64,000 nucleotides of DNA, from the NCBI RefSeq assembly GCF_004792695.1, contig NZ_SRXU01000009.1, forward strand, positions 62,001-126,000, given 5' to 3'. Below, piece by piece: positions 50,679 to 59,656 of the stretch (positions are counted from its first letter, which is position 1; each line of letters begins with the position of its first letter). This DNA comes from Sphingomonas naasensis (GTDB lineage Bacteria; Pseudomonadota; Alphaproteobacteria; Sphingomonadales; Sphingomonadaceae). The notes below the pieces were generated by a model that was not told the DNA's origin, made no database searches, and saw nothing but the letters and a program-made list of their open reading frames with translations. The position numbers were made by a program, and so were the translations under genes.

Positions 50679-52408
50679 ACGACGAATCGCCCGGGTCCGC
50701 CGCCGACGGAGTCGAGGAAGGCAAGCGGCTCATCCGCACCGGCGGCGATCGCGGGCTGAGCCTCGCCGAACGCATCTCCGAACGTTTCCAGCGCCTCACC
50801 TGGGGCACCCCGCTCCACGCGATGCGGTTGCGCGGCCGCCATCCGCTCAAGCTGATCGCGATCCCCGACGATCCCTTTTTCGGCGAGGCCACCCGCGGCA
50901 ATGCGCTGCTCGAGGGCAAGATCCGGTTTCGCGGCGAGGAGCGCGCGATCGACTCGCTCGATTTCGCCAATCCCGATTGGTCGCCGGCGCTCGGCGACCA
51001 TCTGCAGAGCTTCGCCTGGCTGCGCGACCTGTCGAGCGTCGCGACGCGCGCCCGCGGCGTGCCGATTGCCGAGGAGATCATGCGGCGCTGGATCGTCGCG
51101 CATGGCGAGAAGGTCTCCGAACCTGCGTGGCGCGCCGATATCTGGGGCCGCCGCATCCTGTTCTGGACCGCGCACGCGCCGCTGATCCTGTCGTCGACCG
51201 ATCTCGTCTATCGCTCGAGCGTGCTCCACGCGCTCGCTCGCGGCGCGCGGCATCTCGATCGCGGCGCCGATCGCGTCCATCCGGGCAATGCGCTGATCGC
51301 GGCATGGTCGGGGGTGCTGGTCGCCGGTCTCGCGATGCCCGGCGGCGATCCGCGTCGCGCCTATGGCGAGAACGGCCTCAAGCGCGCGCTCGAGCAATCG
51401 GTGTTCGAGGATGGCGGCAGCGTCACGCGCTCGCCCGTCGCGCAGATCGAATCGATCCAGTTCCTCACCCTGGTCGGCGAGGCCTATGCCGCGCGCCGGC
51501 TCGAGGCGCCCGGTTTCGTCGAGGCGACGCGCAATCGCATGGTCACCGCGCTGCTCGGCCTGTGCCATGGCGACAAGGGGCTTTCGAGCTGGCAGGGTTC
51601 GGGCCCGATCGATGGCGAGATCGTCGCGCAGCTGGTCGAGGCCACCGGGGTGCGCACCCGCCCGCTCAAACAGGCGCGCGAATGGGGCTATCAGCGCCTG
51701 TCGCAGGGGCAGAGCGTGCTGATCATGGACGCCGCGCCGCCGCCGCTCGCCCGGCTGGTCGAAGGCGGCTGCGCCTCGACGCTGGCGTTCGAGCTTTCCG
51801 ACGGGCCCGATCGGATCGTGGTCAATTGCGGCGGCGCGCGCGCCGCGCTGGCCAAGGTGCCGACTGCGCTGGTCGAGGGCCTGCGCACCACCGCCGCGCA
51901 TTCGACTCTGGTGCTGAGCAATAGCAATTCGACTGCGATCCATGCCGACGGCACGCTCGGGCGCGGGGTGGTCGAAGTCGAGCTGGCGCGCCACGAGACC
52001 GACACCGCCAGCCGGATCGAGGCGAGCCATGACGGCTATGTCCGCCGTCACGGCTATCTCCATCGCCGCGTCGTCGCGATGTCGCCCGACGGGCGCGACG
52101 TCCGCGGCGAGGACATGCTGCTCCCCGCCGATCGCCGCAAGCACAAGACGCCCTCGGTGTTCGTCATCCGCTTCCACCTGCACCCGCAGATCGAAGTCAC
52201 CCCCACCGCCGACGGCCTCGCCGCGATCCTGCGCACCGCCTCGGGACATCTCTGGCAGTTCCGCTGCAAGGGCGGCAGCCTCGCGATCGAGGACAGCGTC
52301 TGGGTCGATGCCCGCGGGCGGCCGCTGGCGAGCCAGCAGCTCGTCGCCACCGGCGCCACGCCCGCAGGCGGCGCCAATGTCAGCTGGCTGTTCCACCGCG
52401 CACGATAG
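50675..52408 (+). CDS. Heparinase II/III family protein
   Basis: The 577-residue protein has an N-terminal alpha/alpha toroid region (about 60-330: FANPDWSPALGDHLQSFAWLRDL, EDGGSVTRSPVAQIESIQFLTLVGEAY) and a C-terminal beta-sandwich of the heparinase II/III type (RIVVNCGGARAAL, AAHSTLVLSNSNST, HDGYVRRHGYLHRRVVAMSPDGRDVRGEDML). No signal peptide is visible, so it is probably cytoplasmic and may act on a cell-envelope polysaccharide precursor rather than heparin. It lies between rpe and purH on the same strand. Confidence 0.85.
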   Translation: MNDESPGSAADGVEEGKRLIRTGGDRGLSLAERISERFQRLTWGTPLHAMRLRGRHPLKLIAIPDDPFFGEATRGNALLEGKIRFRGEERAIDSLDFANPDWSPALGDHLQSFAWLRDLSSVATRARGVPIAEEIMRRWIVAHGEKVSEPAWRADIWGRRILFWTAHAPLILSSTDLVYRSSVLHALARGARHLDRGADRVHPGNALIAAWSGVLVAGLAMPGGDPRRAYGENGLKRALEQSVFEDGGSVTRSPVAQIESIQFLTLVGEAYAARRLEAPGFVEATRNRMVTALLGLCHGDKGLSSWQGSGPIDGEIVAQLVEATGVRTRPLKQAREWGYQRLSQGQSVLIMDAAPPPLARLVEGGCASTLAFELSDGPDRIVVNCGGARAALAKVPTALVEGLRTTAAHSTLVLSNSNSTAIHADGTLGRGVVEVELARHETDTASRIEASHDGYVRRHGYLHRRVVAMSPDGRDVRGEDMLLPADRRKHKTPSVFVIRFHLHPQIEVTPTADGLAAILRTASGHLWQFRCKGGSLAIEDSVWVDARGRPLASQQLVATGATPAGGANVSWLFHRAR

Positions 52409-52457
52409 GGACAAATAGGGGTTGCGATGCGAGGCTCGGTCCTTAGGAGGACGGGCC

Positions 52458-54020
52458 ATGGATCAGGTCACCATCAAGCGCGCGCTCCTCTCGGTCTCGG
52501 ACAAGACCGGGATCCTCGAACTCGGTCGGGCGCTTGCCGCCAAGGGTGTCGAGCTGGTCTCGACCGGCGGAACGGCCAAGGCGTTGCGCGATGCGGGTCT
52601 GGAAGTGCGCGACATCTCCGATCTCACCGGCTTTCCCGAGATGATGGACGGCCGGGTCAAGACGCTCCATCCCAAGGTCCATGGCGGCCTGCTCGCGGTG
52701 CGCGACAATCCCGAGCATGTCGCCGCGATGGACGAGCATGCGATCGGCGCGATCGATCTCGTAGTCGTGAACCTCTATCCCTTCGCCCAGACCGTCGCCC
52801 GCGGCGCGGCGCGCGACGAGATCATCGAGAATATCGATATCGGCGGCCCGTCGATGGTCCGCTCGGCCGCGAAGAACCATGATTCGGTCGCGATTCTCAC
52901 CGATCCCGCCGATTATGCGCTCGTCCATGGTGGCAGCACCACGCTCGAGCAGCGCCGCAAATTCGCCGCCAAGGCCTATGCCGCCACTGCCGCCTATGAC
53001 GCCGCGATCGCCAGCTGGTTCGCCTTCGCCGATCAGGGCGAAGCCTTCCCACAGACGCTCCCGGTCGCGCTGACCAAGGGCCCGGAGCTGCGCTATGGCG
53101 AGAATCCGCATCAGTCGGCGGCGCTCTATCTGCCGCAGACCGGCGCGCGCGGCATCGCGCAGGCCGAGCAGCTCCAGGGCAAGGCGCTGAGCTACAACAA
53201 CTATAACGATGCCGATGCCGCGCTCGAGCTGGTCGCCGAGTTCAAGGACGGCCCGCCCACCGTCGTCATCGTCAAGCATGCCAATCCTTGCGGCGTCGCC
53301 ACCGGGGACACGCTCAAGGAGGCGTATCTCGCCGCGCTCGCCTGCGATTCGGTCTCGGCATTCGGCGGCATCATCGCGGTCAACCGCAAGCTCGACCGCG
53401 AGACCGCCGAGGCGATGGTCGGCATCTTCACCGAAGTCGTCGTCGCCCCCGATGCCGATGCCGATGCCCGTGCGGTCTTCGCCGGCAAGAAGAATCTCCG
53501 CCTGCTCGTCGCCGGCGAACTTCCCGACCCTGCCCGCCCGGGGCTGATGCTCAAGTCGATCGCCGGCGGCATGCTCGTCCAGTCGCGCGACAATGGCCGG
53601 CTCGGCGAGCTCAAGGTCGTGACGAAGCGGGCGCCGAGCGAGCAGGAGCTCGCCGATTGCCGCTTCGCCTGGACCGTCGCCAAGCACGTCAAGTCGAACG
53701 CGATCGTCTATGCCAAAGGCGGCAGCACCGCAGGCATCGGCGCGGGGCAGATGAACCGGCTCGAATCGGCGCGCATCGCCGCGTGGAAGGCCAAGGACGC
53801 TGCCGACAAGGCTGGCTGGGCCGAGCCGCGCACGCTTGGCTCGGCGGTCGCCTCCGACGCCTTCTTCCCCTTTGCCGATGGGCTGCTCGCCGCGGTCGAG
53901 GCGGGCGCCACCGCCGTGATCCAGCCCGGCGGCTCGATTCGCGACGACGAGGTGATCGCCGCCGCCGACGAAGCCGGACTTGCGATGGTGTTCACCGGGA
54001 TGCGGCATTTCCGCCACTGA
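52458..54020 (+). CDS. purH: Bifunctional AICAR formyltransferase/IMP cyclohydrolase
   Basis: The 520-residue enzyme has the N-terminal IMP cyclohydrolase domain (RALLSVSDKTGILELGRALAAKGVELVSTGGTA, GRVKTLHPKVHGGLLA) and the C-terminal transformylase domain (LRYGENPHQSAALYL, VIVKHANPCGVATG, SVSAFGGIIAVNR, GIGAGQMNRLESARIA, SDAFFPFADGL). It performs the last two steps of IMP synthesis. TAGGAGG lies 13 bases before the chosen ATG. Confidence 0.96.
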   Translation: MDQVTIKRALLSVSDKTGILELGRALAAKGVELVSTGGTAKALRDAGLEVRDISDLTGFPEMMDGRVKTLHPKVHGGLLAVRDNPEHVAAMDEHAIGAIDLVVVNLYPFAQTVARGAARDEIIENIDIGGPSMVRSAAKNHDSVAILTDPADYALVHGGSTTLEQRRKFAAKAYAATAAYDAAIASWFAFADQGEAFPQTLPVALTKGPELRYGENPHQSAALYLPQTGARGIAQAEQLQGKALSYNNYNDADAALELVAEFKDGPPTVVIVKHANPCGVATGDTLKEAYLAALACDSVSAFGGIIAVNRKLDRETAEAMVGIFTEVVVAPDADADARAVFAGKKNLRLLVAGELPDPARPGLMLKSIAGGMLVQSRDNGRLGELKVVTKRAPSEQELADCRFAWTVAKHVKSNAIVYAKGGSTAGIGAGQMNRLESARIAAWKAKDAADKAGWAEPRTLGSAVASDAFFPFADGLLAAVEAGATAVIQPGGSIRDDEVIAAADEAGLAMVFTGMRHFRH

Positions 54021-54035
54021 TCGCGACCAAGTTTC

Positions 54036-54083
54036 AGGTCAGCCTTGCTGACCTTCTCGACAGCGGCGTTGAAATTTTATAAC
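54036..54083 (+). promoter_or_regulatory. Inverted repeat and -10-like box before the bkd operon
   Basis: AGGTCAGC-CTT-GCTGACCT (54036-54054) is an 8-bp perfect stem; TATAAC (54078-54083) follows 24 bases later with a poorly spaced TCGACA upstream. The repeat could terminate purH or be an operator for the branched-chain dehydrogenase operon. Nothing else stands out in this 125-base gap. Confidence 0.4.
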
Positions 54084-54145
54084 AAGCGTCCGGAACCCGA
54101 GTCCGTGCGTTCTCCGAGCGACACGGTCCGTAATTCGGAGAGATC

Positions 54146-55411
54146 ATGGACGCGCCGCGCGCCAATTTGCCGCCGCTGTCGTTGCACGTGCCGGAACCGC
54201 GCTTCCGCCCGGGCGACGAAGCCGATTTCAGCACTGTCGACGTTCCCCCGGCCGGGGCGGCACGTCGCCCCGACACCGCCGAGCCTGCGAGCAGCTTCCA
54301 CGAGCTGGCCTATACGCTGGTCCGCGTGCTCGACGAATCGGGGCAGGCCGTCGGCCCGTGGAACCCGCGGCTCGATCCCGAGGCGCTGCGCAAGATGCTC
54401 CGTGCGATGGCGCTCACCCGCGCGTTCGACGAGCGGATGTTCCGCGCCCAGCGCCAGGGCAAGACCAGCTTCTACATGAAGTCGACCGGCGAGGAGGCCG
54501 TCTCGGTCGCTGCCGCGATGGCGCTGGCCAGCGACGATATGTGCTTCCCCTCCTATCGCCAGCAGGGGATCCTGATCACGCGCGGCTATCCGCTGATCAC
54601 GATGATGAACCAGATCTACTCGAACAAGGGCGATCCGCTGCAGGGCCGCCAACTGCCGATCATGTACTCGTCGAAGGAGACCGGTTTCTTCTCGATCTCG
54701 GGCAATCTCGCGACGCAATATCCGCAGGCGGTGGGCTGGGCGATGGCGAGCGCCGCCAAGGGCGACACCCGCATCGCCGCGACGTGGTGCGGCGAGGGCA
54801 GCACGGCGGAGGGCGACTTCCACTCGGCGATGACCTTCGCGACCGTCTACAAGGCGCCGGTCATCCTCAACGTCGTCAACAATCAATGGGCGATCAGCAG
54901 CTTTTCCGGCTTCGCCGGCGCCGAGGCGACGACCTTCGCGGCGCGCGCGGTGGGCTACGGCATCGCCGGGCTGCGCGTCGACGGCAACGATGCGCTCGCG
55001 GTCTATGCCGCGACGCTGTGGGCGGCCGAGCGCGCGCGGACCAATCAGGGGCCGACGCTGATCGAGCATTTCACCTATCGCGCCGAGGGCCATTCGACCT
55101 CGGATGACCCGACTGCCTATCGCTCGGCGGGCGAGCCCAATGCCTGGCCGCTCGGCGATCCGATCCGGCGGCTGAAGGATCACCTCATCGCGCTCGGCGA
55201 ATGGGACGAGGAACGCCATGCCGCGCAGGACCTCGCGCTCGCCGAGGAAGTGAAGCGCGCGCAGAAGGAAGCCGAGAAGAACGGCATCCTCGGCCACGGC
55301 ATGCACCAGCCCTTCGAGACGATGTTCGAGGGCGTGTTCGAAGAGACGCCGTGGCATTTGAAGGAACAGTCCGAACAGATGATCGCCGAGCGCAAGGCGG
55401 CGGGGATATGA
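54146..55411 (+). CDS. bkdA1: Branched-chain 2-oxoacid dehydrogenase E1 alpha subunit
   Basis: The 421-residue protein has an N-terminal extension and the TPP domain: FYMKSTGEEAVSVAAAMAL, the branched-chain type CFPSYRQQGILITRGYPLI, the TPP/Mg motif ATWCGEGSTAEGDFHSAMTFA to NVVNNQWAISS, and RAEGHSTSDDPTAYRS with the phosphorylation-loop His/Ser. It decarboxylates the 2-oxo acids of Val, Leu and Ile. It leads E1alpha-E1beta-E2. Confidence 0.92.
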   Translation: MDAPRANLPPLSLHVPEPRFRPGDEADFSTVDVPPAGAARRPDTAEPASSFHELAYTLVRVLDESGQAVGPWNPRLDPEALRKMLRAMALTRAFDERMFRAQRQGKTSFYMKSTGEEAVSVAAAMALASDDMCFPSYRQQGILITRGYPLITMMNQIYSNKGDPLQGRQLPIMYSSKETGFFSISGNLATQYPQAVGWAMASAAKGDTRIAATWCGEGSTAEGDFHSAMTFATVYKAPVILNVVNNQWAISSFSGFAGAEATTFAARAVGYGIAGLRVDGNDALAVYAATLWAAERARTNQGPTLIEHFTYRAEGHSTSDDPTAYRSAGEPNAWPLGDPIRRLKDHLIALGEWDEERHAAQDLALAEEVKRAQKEAEKNGILGHGMHQPFETMFEGVFEETPWHLKEQSEQMIAERKAAGI

Positions 55412-56448
55412 GCGCCGGGGACGAAGCGGGCGCGATGGTCCGCATGAACATGATCCAGGCGATCAACTCCGCCATGGACGTGATGATGGCGCTCGATTCG
55501 AACGTCGTCGTGATGGGCGAGGATGTCGGCTATTTCGGCGGCGTCTTCCGCGCCACTGCGGGGCTGCAGGCCAAATATGGCAAGACCCGCGCGTTCGACA
55601 CGCCGATCACCGAGATCGGCATCGTCGGCGTCGCGATCGGCATGGGGGCTTATGGCCTGCGCCCGGTCCCCGAGATCCAGTTCGCCGATTACATCTATCC
55701 GGCGCTCGATCAGCTCGTCTCGGAAGCGGCGCGGCTGCGCTATCGCTCGAACGGCGATTTCACTGCGCCGATCACGGTGCGCTCGCCCTATGGCGGCGGC
55801 ATCTTCGGCGGCCAGACCCACTCGCAGTCGCCCGAGGGCATCTTCACCCATGTCTCGGGGATCAAGACGGTGATTCCGTCGACTCCCTATGACGCCAAGG
55901 GGCTGCTGATCGCCGCGATCGAGGACAATGATCCCGTCCTCTTCCTCGAGCCCAAGCGCATCTATAACGGCCCGTTCCACGGCCATTATGACCGCCCCGC
56001 CAAGACTTGGGCCGATCACCCCGGCGCCGACGTGCCCGAAGGCCATTACCGCGTCGAGCTCGGCAAGGCCGCGACGGTCCGCACCGGCGAGGCGCTGACC
56101 ATCCTCGCCTACGGCACGATGGTCCATGTCGTCGCCAACACGGTCGAGGAGCTTGGAGTCGACGCCGAGATCATCGATCTGCGCACCCTGGTGCCGCTCG
56201 ACATCGAGGCGATCGAAGCCTCGGTGAAGAAGACCGGGCGCTGCATGATCGTCCATGAGGCGACGCGCACCTCGGGCTTCGGCGCCGAGCTTTCCGCGCT
56301 CGTCCAGGAACGCTGCTTCTACCATCTCGAAGCCCCGATCGAACGCGTCACCGGCTTCGACACGCCTTATCCCCACAGCCTCGAATGGGCCTATTTCCCC
56401 GGCCCGGTCCGCATCGGCGAGGCGCTCAAGAAGATCCTGAAGGACTGA
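55408..56448 (+). CDS. bkdA2: Branched-chain 2-oxoacid dehydrogenase E1 beta subunit
   Basis: The 346-residue transketolase-like subunit has MNMIQAINSAMDVMMALDSNVVVMGEDVGYFGGVFRAT, FDTPITEIGIVGVAIGMGAYGLRPVPEIQFADY, PITVRSPYGGGIFGGQTHSQSPEG and EIIDLRTLVPLD. With E1 alpha it forms the heterotetramer. The ATG overlaps the E1 alpha stop. Confidence 0.93.
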   Translation: MSAGDEAGAMVRMNMIQAINSAMDVMMALDSNVVVMGEDVGYFGGVFRATAGLQAKYGKTRAFDTPITEIGIVGVAIGMGAYGLRPVPEIQFADYIYPALDQLVSEAARLRYRSNGDFTAPITVRSPYGGGIFGGQTHSQSPEGIFTHVSGIKTVIPSTPYDAKGLLIAAIEDNDPVLFLEPKRIYNGPFHGHYDRPAKTWADHPGADVPEGHYRVELGKAATVRTGEALTILAYGTMVHVVANTVEELGVDAEIIDLRTLVPLDIEAIEASVKKTGRCMIVHEATRTSGFGAELSALVQERCFYHLEAPIERVTGFDTPYPHSLEWAYFPGPVRIGEALKKILKD

Positions 56449-56453
56449 CCGCG

Positions 56454-57755
56454 ATGGCTCGTTTCACGTTTCGCCTGCCCGATATCGGCGAAGGCATCGC
56501 CGAGGCCGAGATCGTCGCCTGGCACGTCAAGGTCGGCGAGCGCGTCGAGGAAGACCAGCAGGTCGCCGACATGATGACCGACAAGGCCACCGTCGAGATG
56601 GAATCGCCGGTGTCGGGCGTCGTGCTCGAACTCGCCGGCGAGGTCGGCGATCAGGTCGCGATCGGCTCGGCGCTGATGGTCGTGGAGACCGACGGCGACG
56701 GCGCGGAAGCTCCGGTTTCCGAGGAAATCAAGGAGCAGGTCGAGGCGGAGAATCCGGGGGTCGAAGAAGTGGTTGAACCTTCCCCCGAACCCACTCGTGC
56801 TCCGGCGAAGGCCGGAGCGCTGGAAGGAGACCAGCCCACCAGCCCCGCAACGCTCCGGCCTACGCCGGAGCACGCGGTGGAGGCGCCGCGCGAAAAGCAC
56901 GTCCTCGCCTCCCCCGCGGTCCGCGCCCGGGCCAAGGATCTGGGCATCGACCTCGCCGAGGTGAAGGCCGACGGCAACCATGTCCGTCACGCCGATCTCG
57001 ACGCCTATCTGCGCTACGGCCAGGGGCAGGGCTATCACGCCCCGCACGCGTCGCGCGCCCGCGAGGACGCGCCGGTCAAGGTCATCGGCATGCGCCGCCG
57101 CATCGCCGAGAACATGGCCGCATCGAAGCGCGCGATCCCGCACTTCACCTATGTCGACGAGATCGACGTCACTGCGCTCGAGGCGATGCGCGGCGATCTC
57201 AATGCCCATCGCGGCAATCGTCCCAAGCTGACGATGCTGCCCTTCCTGATCGTCGCGATCTGCCGGACGATTCCCGACTTCCCGATGATCAACGCGCGCT
57301 ACGACGACGAGGCGGGCGTGGTCACCCGCTACGGCCGCGTCCATCTCGGCATGGCGACCCAGACCGATGCCGGGCTGATGGTCCCGGTGATCCGCGACGC
57401 GCAGGACAAGAATGTCTGGCAGCTCGCCGCCGAGATCACCCGCCTCGCCGAGGCCGCGCGCACCGGCAAGGCGAAGAGCGAGGAATTGAGCGGCTCGACG
57501 CTCACCGTGACCTCGCTCGGCCCGCTCGGCGGGATCGCCACAACCCCGGTGATCAACCGCCCCGAAGTCGCGATCATCGGTCCCAACAAGATCGTCGAGC
57601 GCCCGATCTTCCAGGGCGACGACATCGTCCGCGCCAAGCTGATGAACCTGTCGATCAGCTGCGATCACCGCGTCGTCGACGGCTGGGATGCCGCTTCCTA
57701 TGTCCAGGCGCTCCGGAAGCTGCTCGAGACCCCCGTGCTGCTATTCACGGACTGA
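56454..57755 (+). CDS. bkdB: Lipoamide acyltransferase E2 of branched-chain dehydrogenase
   Basis: In this 433-residue protein the lipoyl domain (1-80) has the lipoylated Lys in MMTDKATVEMES. A linker (about 95-150) contains a REP-derived segment. The E3/E1-binding domain follows (VLASPAVRARAKDLGIDLAEVKADG), then the catalytic domain (about 205-433) with PHFTYVDEIDVT, STLTVTSLGPLGGIATTPVINRPE and the active-site His in LSISCDHRVVDGW. It transfers acyl groups to CoA. No E3 gene follows, so E3 must be supplied from elsewhere. Confidence 0.93.
   Translation: MARFTFRLPDIGEGIAEAEIVAWHVKVGERVEEDQQVADMMTDKATVEMESPVSGVVLELAGEVGDQVAIGSALMVVETDGDGAEAPVSEEIKEQVEAENPGVEEVVEPSPEPTRAPAKAGALEGDQPTSPATLRPTPEHAVEAPREKHVLASPAVRARAKDLGIDLAEVKADGNHVRHADLDAYLRYGQGQGYHAPHASRAREDAPVKVIGMRRRIAENMAASKRAIPHFTYVDEIDVTALEAMRGDLNAHRGNRPKLTMLPFLIVAICRTIPDFPMINARYDDEAGVVTRYGRVHLGMATQTDAGLMVPVIRDAQDKNVWQLAAEITRLAEAARTGKAKSEELSGSTLTVTSLGPLGGIATTPVINRPEVAIIGPNKIVERPIFQGDDIVRAKLMNLSISCDHRVVDGWDAASYVQALRKLLETPVLLFTD
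56796..56874. repeat. Inverted REP-like pair inside the E2 gene
   Basis: CGTGCTCCGGCGAAGGCCGG (from 56796, continuing AGCG) and its inverted copy at 56851-56874 match at 23 of 24 positions; each half also folds on itself. The 31-base spacer keeps the frame open, so the pair encodes linker residues around APAKAGALEGDQ. The same repeat type occurs at 25077-25150. Confidence 0.75.
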
Positions 57756-57776
57756 CACGCCGCCGTAACGGAAGGC

Positions 57777-58640
57777 ATGGCGGAGCGTCACGCGGGGATG
57801 CTAGCGAGCGGCATGCGTTTCGATCTGATCCAGTCGCTCAGCCTCGCCGGCGAGGCCGGCATCCCCAATGACGATCGCGCCGGCGCGCGTGACACGCTCG
57901 GCTGGGTGATCGACGGCGCCACCGACCTCGGCCCGCCGGGGCTCGTCGGTTCGCGCGGCGGCGCCGCCTGGCTCGCCGACGAAGCCAGTGCCGCGCTCGC
58001 GCATGCCGCCGACGCGCCCGCGGGCGAGATGCTCGCCGCGCTCGCCATGCGTATGGCGGAGCGCTTCGCCGAAGCCCGCGCGCGCGAACCGGTCGGCCGC
58101 TGGGAGCTGCCGATCGCCGCGCTCCTCCTCGCCCGGCTCGCCGGCGACGCCCTCGAATGTGCATGGCTCGGCGACTGCGCTGGCCTGCTCCGCCGCACGA
58201 CCGGCGAGGTCGTCCGCCTCGGCCGGCTGCCGGTCGAGCGCGACCGCGAGACCGAATTGGCGAAAAGCCTCGCCAGCCATGGGCTGGGCACCATCAAGGG
58301 TCGCGACGATGCCGTGATCGAGACGCTACGCGGCACGCGCGAGCGGCCCGGTCTGGTGGTGCTCGGCGTCGAGGGGGCGACCGACGGCGCCGAATATCAA
58401 CGCGCTGCCTGCGCGCCGGGCGACGAGTTGCTGCTGATGACCGACGGCTTCGCGGCGCTCGTCGACAGCTACGATGCCTATGACGCGGCGGCGTTGATGG
58501 CTGCGGTCGCCCGCGACGGGCTGGCACCGCTGGCGCTGCAGCTGCGCGCGATCGAGACCGGCGATGCCGCCTGCACCCGTTTCGTGCGGTTCAAGACCTC
58601 GGACGACGCCACTGCGTTGTGGCTGCGCATCGGTGGCTGA
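57777..58640 (+). CDS. PP2C-like phosphatase family protein
   Basis: The 287-residue protein has LGWVIDGATDLGPPGLVGSRGGAAWLADEAS near the start (metal-binding D-G motif of PP2C) and a late ELLLMTDGFAALVDSYDAYDAAALM with the second acidic motif. It resembles stand-alone PP2C-type domain proteins. Substrate unknown. The start is uncertain: ATG 57777 has GGAAGG nearby, but MRFDLIQSLSLAG (57813) is also plausible. It follows the E2 gene by 21 bases. Confidence 0.75.
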   Translation: MAERHAGMLASGMRFDLIQSLSLAGEAGIPNDDRAGARDTLGWVIDGATDLGPPGLVGSRGGAAWLADEASAALAHAADAPAGEMLAALAMRMAERFAEARAREPVGRWELPIAALLLARLAGDALECAWLGDCAGLLRRTTGEVVRLGRLPVERDRETELAKSLASHGLGTIKGRDDAVIETLRGTRERPGLVVLGVEGATDGAEYQRAACAPGDELLLMTDGFAALVDSYDAYDAAALMAAVARDGLAPLALQLRAIETGDAACTRFVRFKTSDDATALWLRIGG

Positions 58641-58643
58641 GCG

Positions 58644-59174
58644 CTAGCGCGGCGTGCGGAAGCCGTTCGCCGCCAGCCAGCGCATCGCCAGCCCGCCCGC
58701 CGCCGCCTTGAGCGCCGCGCCGATCAGGAAGGGCTCGACACCACTCGCCCAGGCGCGCGCCATGCTTTGCCCCTGCCACGCCAGCCATGCCGCGCCGCCG
58801 GCGAGGCAGACCGAGTTGCCGATCAGCATTGCCGCGATCGCCAGAACCCAGCTGCGGTCCCAGCCGCGTGCCATCAATGCCCCGACCAGCGCCGCGGCCA
58901 CCGGAAAGGCGAAGAGATAGCCGGCGGTTGCGCCCTCGAACTTCGCCAGCCCCGCGCCGCCGCCGGCGAGCACCGGCAATCCCGCCGCGCCCAGCGCGAG
59001 CCATAGCGCCACCGCCAGCCCGCCGTGGCGCCAGCCGAGCAATGCGCCGGCGAGCGTCACCGCCAGCGTCTGCAGCGTGACAGGCACCGGAGCCATCGGG
59101 ATTTGCACGCGCGAAGCGAGGGCGAGCAGCCCGATCGTCGCGGCGGTCGTGACCAGCCAGCCAAGAATGCGCAT
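58644..59174 (-). CDS. bioY: BioY-family biotin transporter
   Basis: The 176-residue ECF substrate-binding membrane protein has six hydrophobic segments and the BioY signature: RVQIPMAPVPVTLQTLAVTLAGALLGWRHGGLAVALWLALGAAGLPVLAGGGAGLAKFEGATAGYLFAFP. The start MRILGWLVTTAATIG gives the usual length; upstream in-frame sequence is unconserved. It acts alone or with shared ECF ATPases, none of which are in the window. Confidence 0.92.
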   Translation of the reverse strand: MRILGWLVTTAATIGLLALASRVQIPMAPVPVTLQTLAVTLAGALLGWRHGGLAVALWLALGAAGLPVLAGGGAGLAKFEGATAGYLFAFPVAAALVGALMARGWDRSWVLAIAAMLIGNSVCLAGGAAWLAWQGQSMARAWASGVEPFLIGAALKAAAGGLAMRWLAANGFRTPR

Positions 59175-59251
59175 GTCCCGCGTCCTAGAGTCTGGTGCCG
59201 GCAAGGCAATCCCGGCTTGGCGCATTTGCGGCGACGGCCTAGCATCGGCGC

Positions 59252-59551
59252 ATGCATTATCTGCTCCGCTACACGCTCGCCGCCGACTATCTCGATCGAC
59301 GCCCGGCCTTCCGCGACGTGCATCTCGCGCGGGCATGGGCCGCGGTCGAGCGTGGCGAGTTGCTGCTCGGCGGCGCGGTCGGCGATCCGGTCGAATCGGC
59401 GCTGCTGCTGTTCACCGATGCCGAAGCGGCGCGCGCCTTCGCCGCGGCCGATCCCTATGTGACCAAGGGACTGGTGACGCAGTGGCACGTCGTGCCGTGG
59501 CACACGGTGGTCGGCGCCGACGCGGCGGCACCGGTCAGGCCCACCACCTGA
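59252..59551 (+). CDS. YciI-like protein
   Basis: The 99-residue protein fits the YciI/YCII dimeric alpha-beta barrel family: HYLLRYTLAADYLDRRPAFRDVHLARAWAAVERGELLLGGAV and LLLFTDAEAARAFAAADPYVTKGLVTQWHVVPWHTVVG, with the conserved His and Asp. Members are often small enzymes or stress-associated; the reaction is unknown. It is monocistronic, divergent from bioY. Confidence 0.87.
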   Translation: MHYLLRYTLAADYLDRRPAFRDVHLARAWAAVERGELLLGGAVGDPVESALLLFTDAEAARAFAAADPYVTKGLVTQWHVVPWHTVVGADAAAPVRPTT

Positions 59552-59656
59552 CCCTTCGCCGCCCGGGCCGGCGGTGCGCTGGCCCGACAAGAGTTGCTTG
59601 CCGGCCCCCAAGCGGGTCGCGCTTGCCCGCGGCCGATTGGCGGGCGAAGGGGGCGC

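Noticed and set aside
54123..54136. CGGTCCGTAATTCG as a fragment of the mobile element
   Set aside because: Only GGTCCGTA is shared with the terminal repeat; too short and lacks the CTAG end.
56460..56475. TCGTTTCACGTTTCGC as a fourth parS site
   Set aside because: Only the left half matches; the sequence is not palindromic and lies inside the E2 gene far from parAB.
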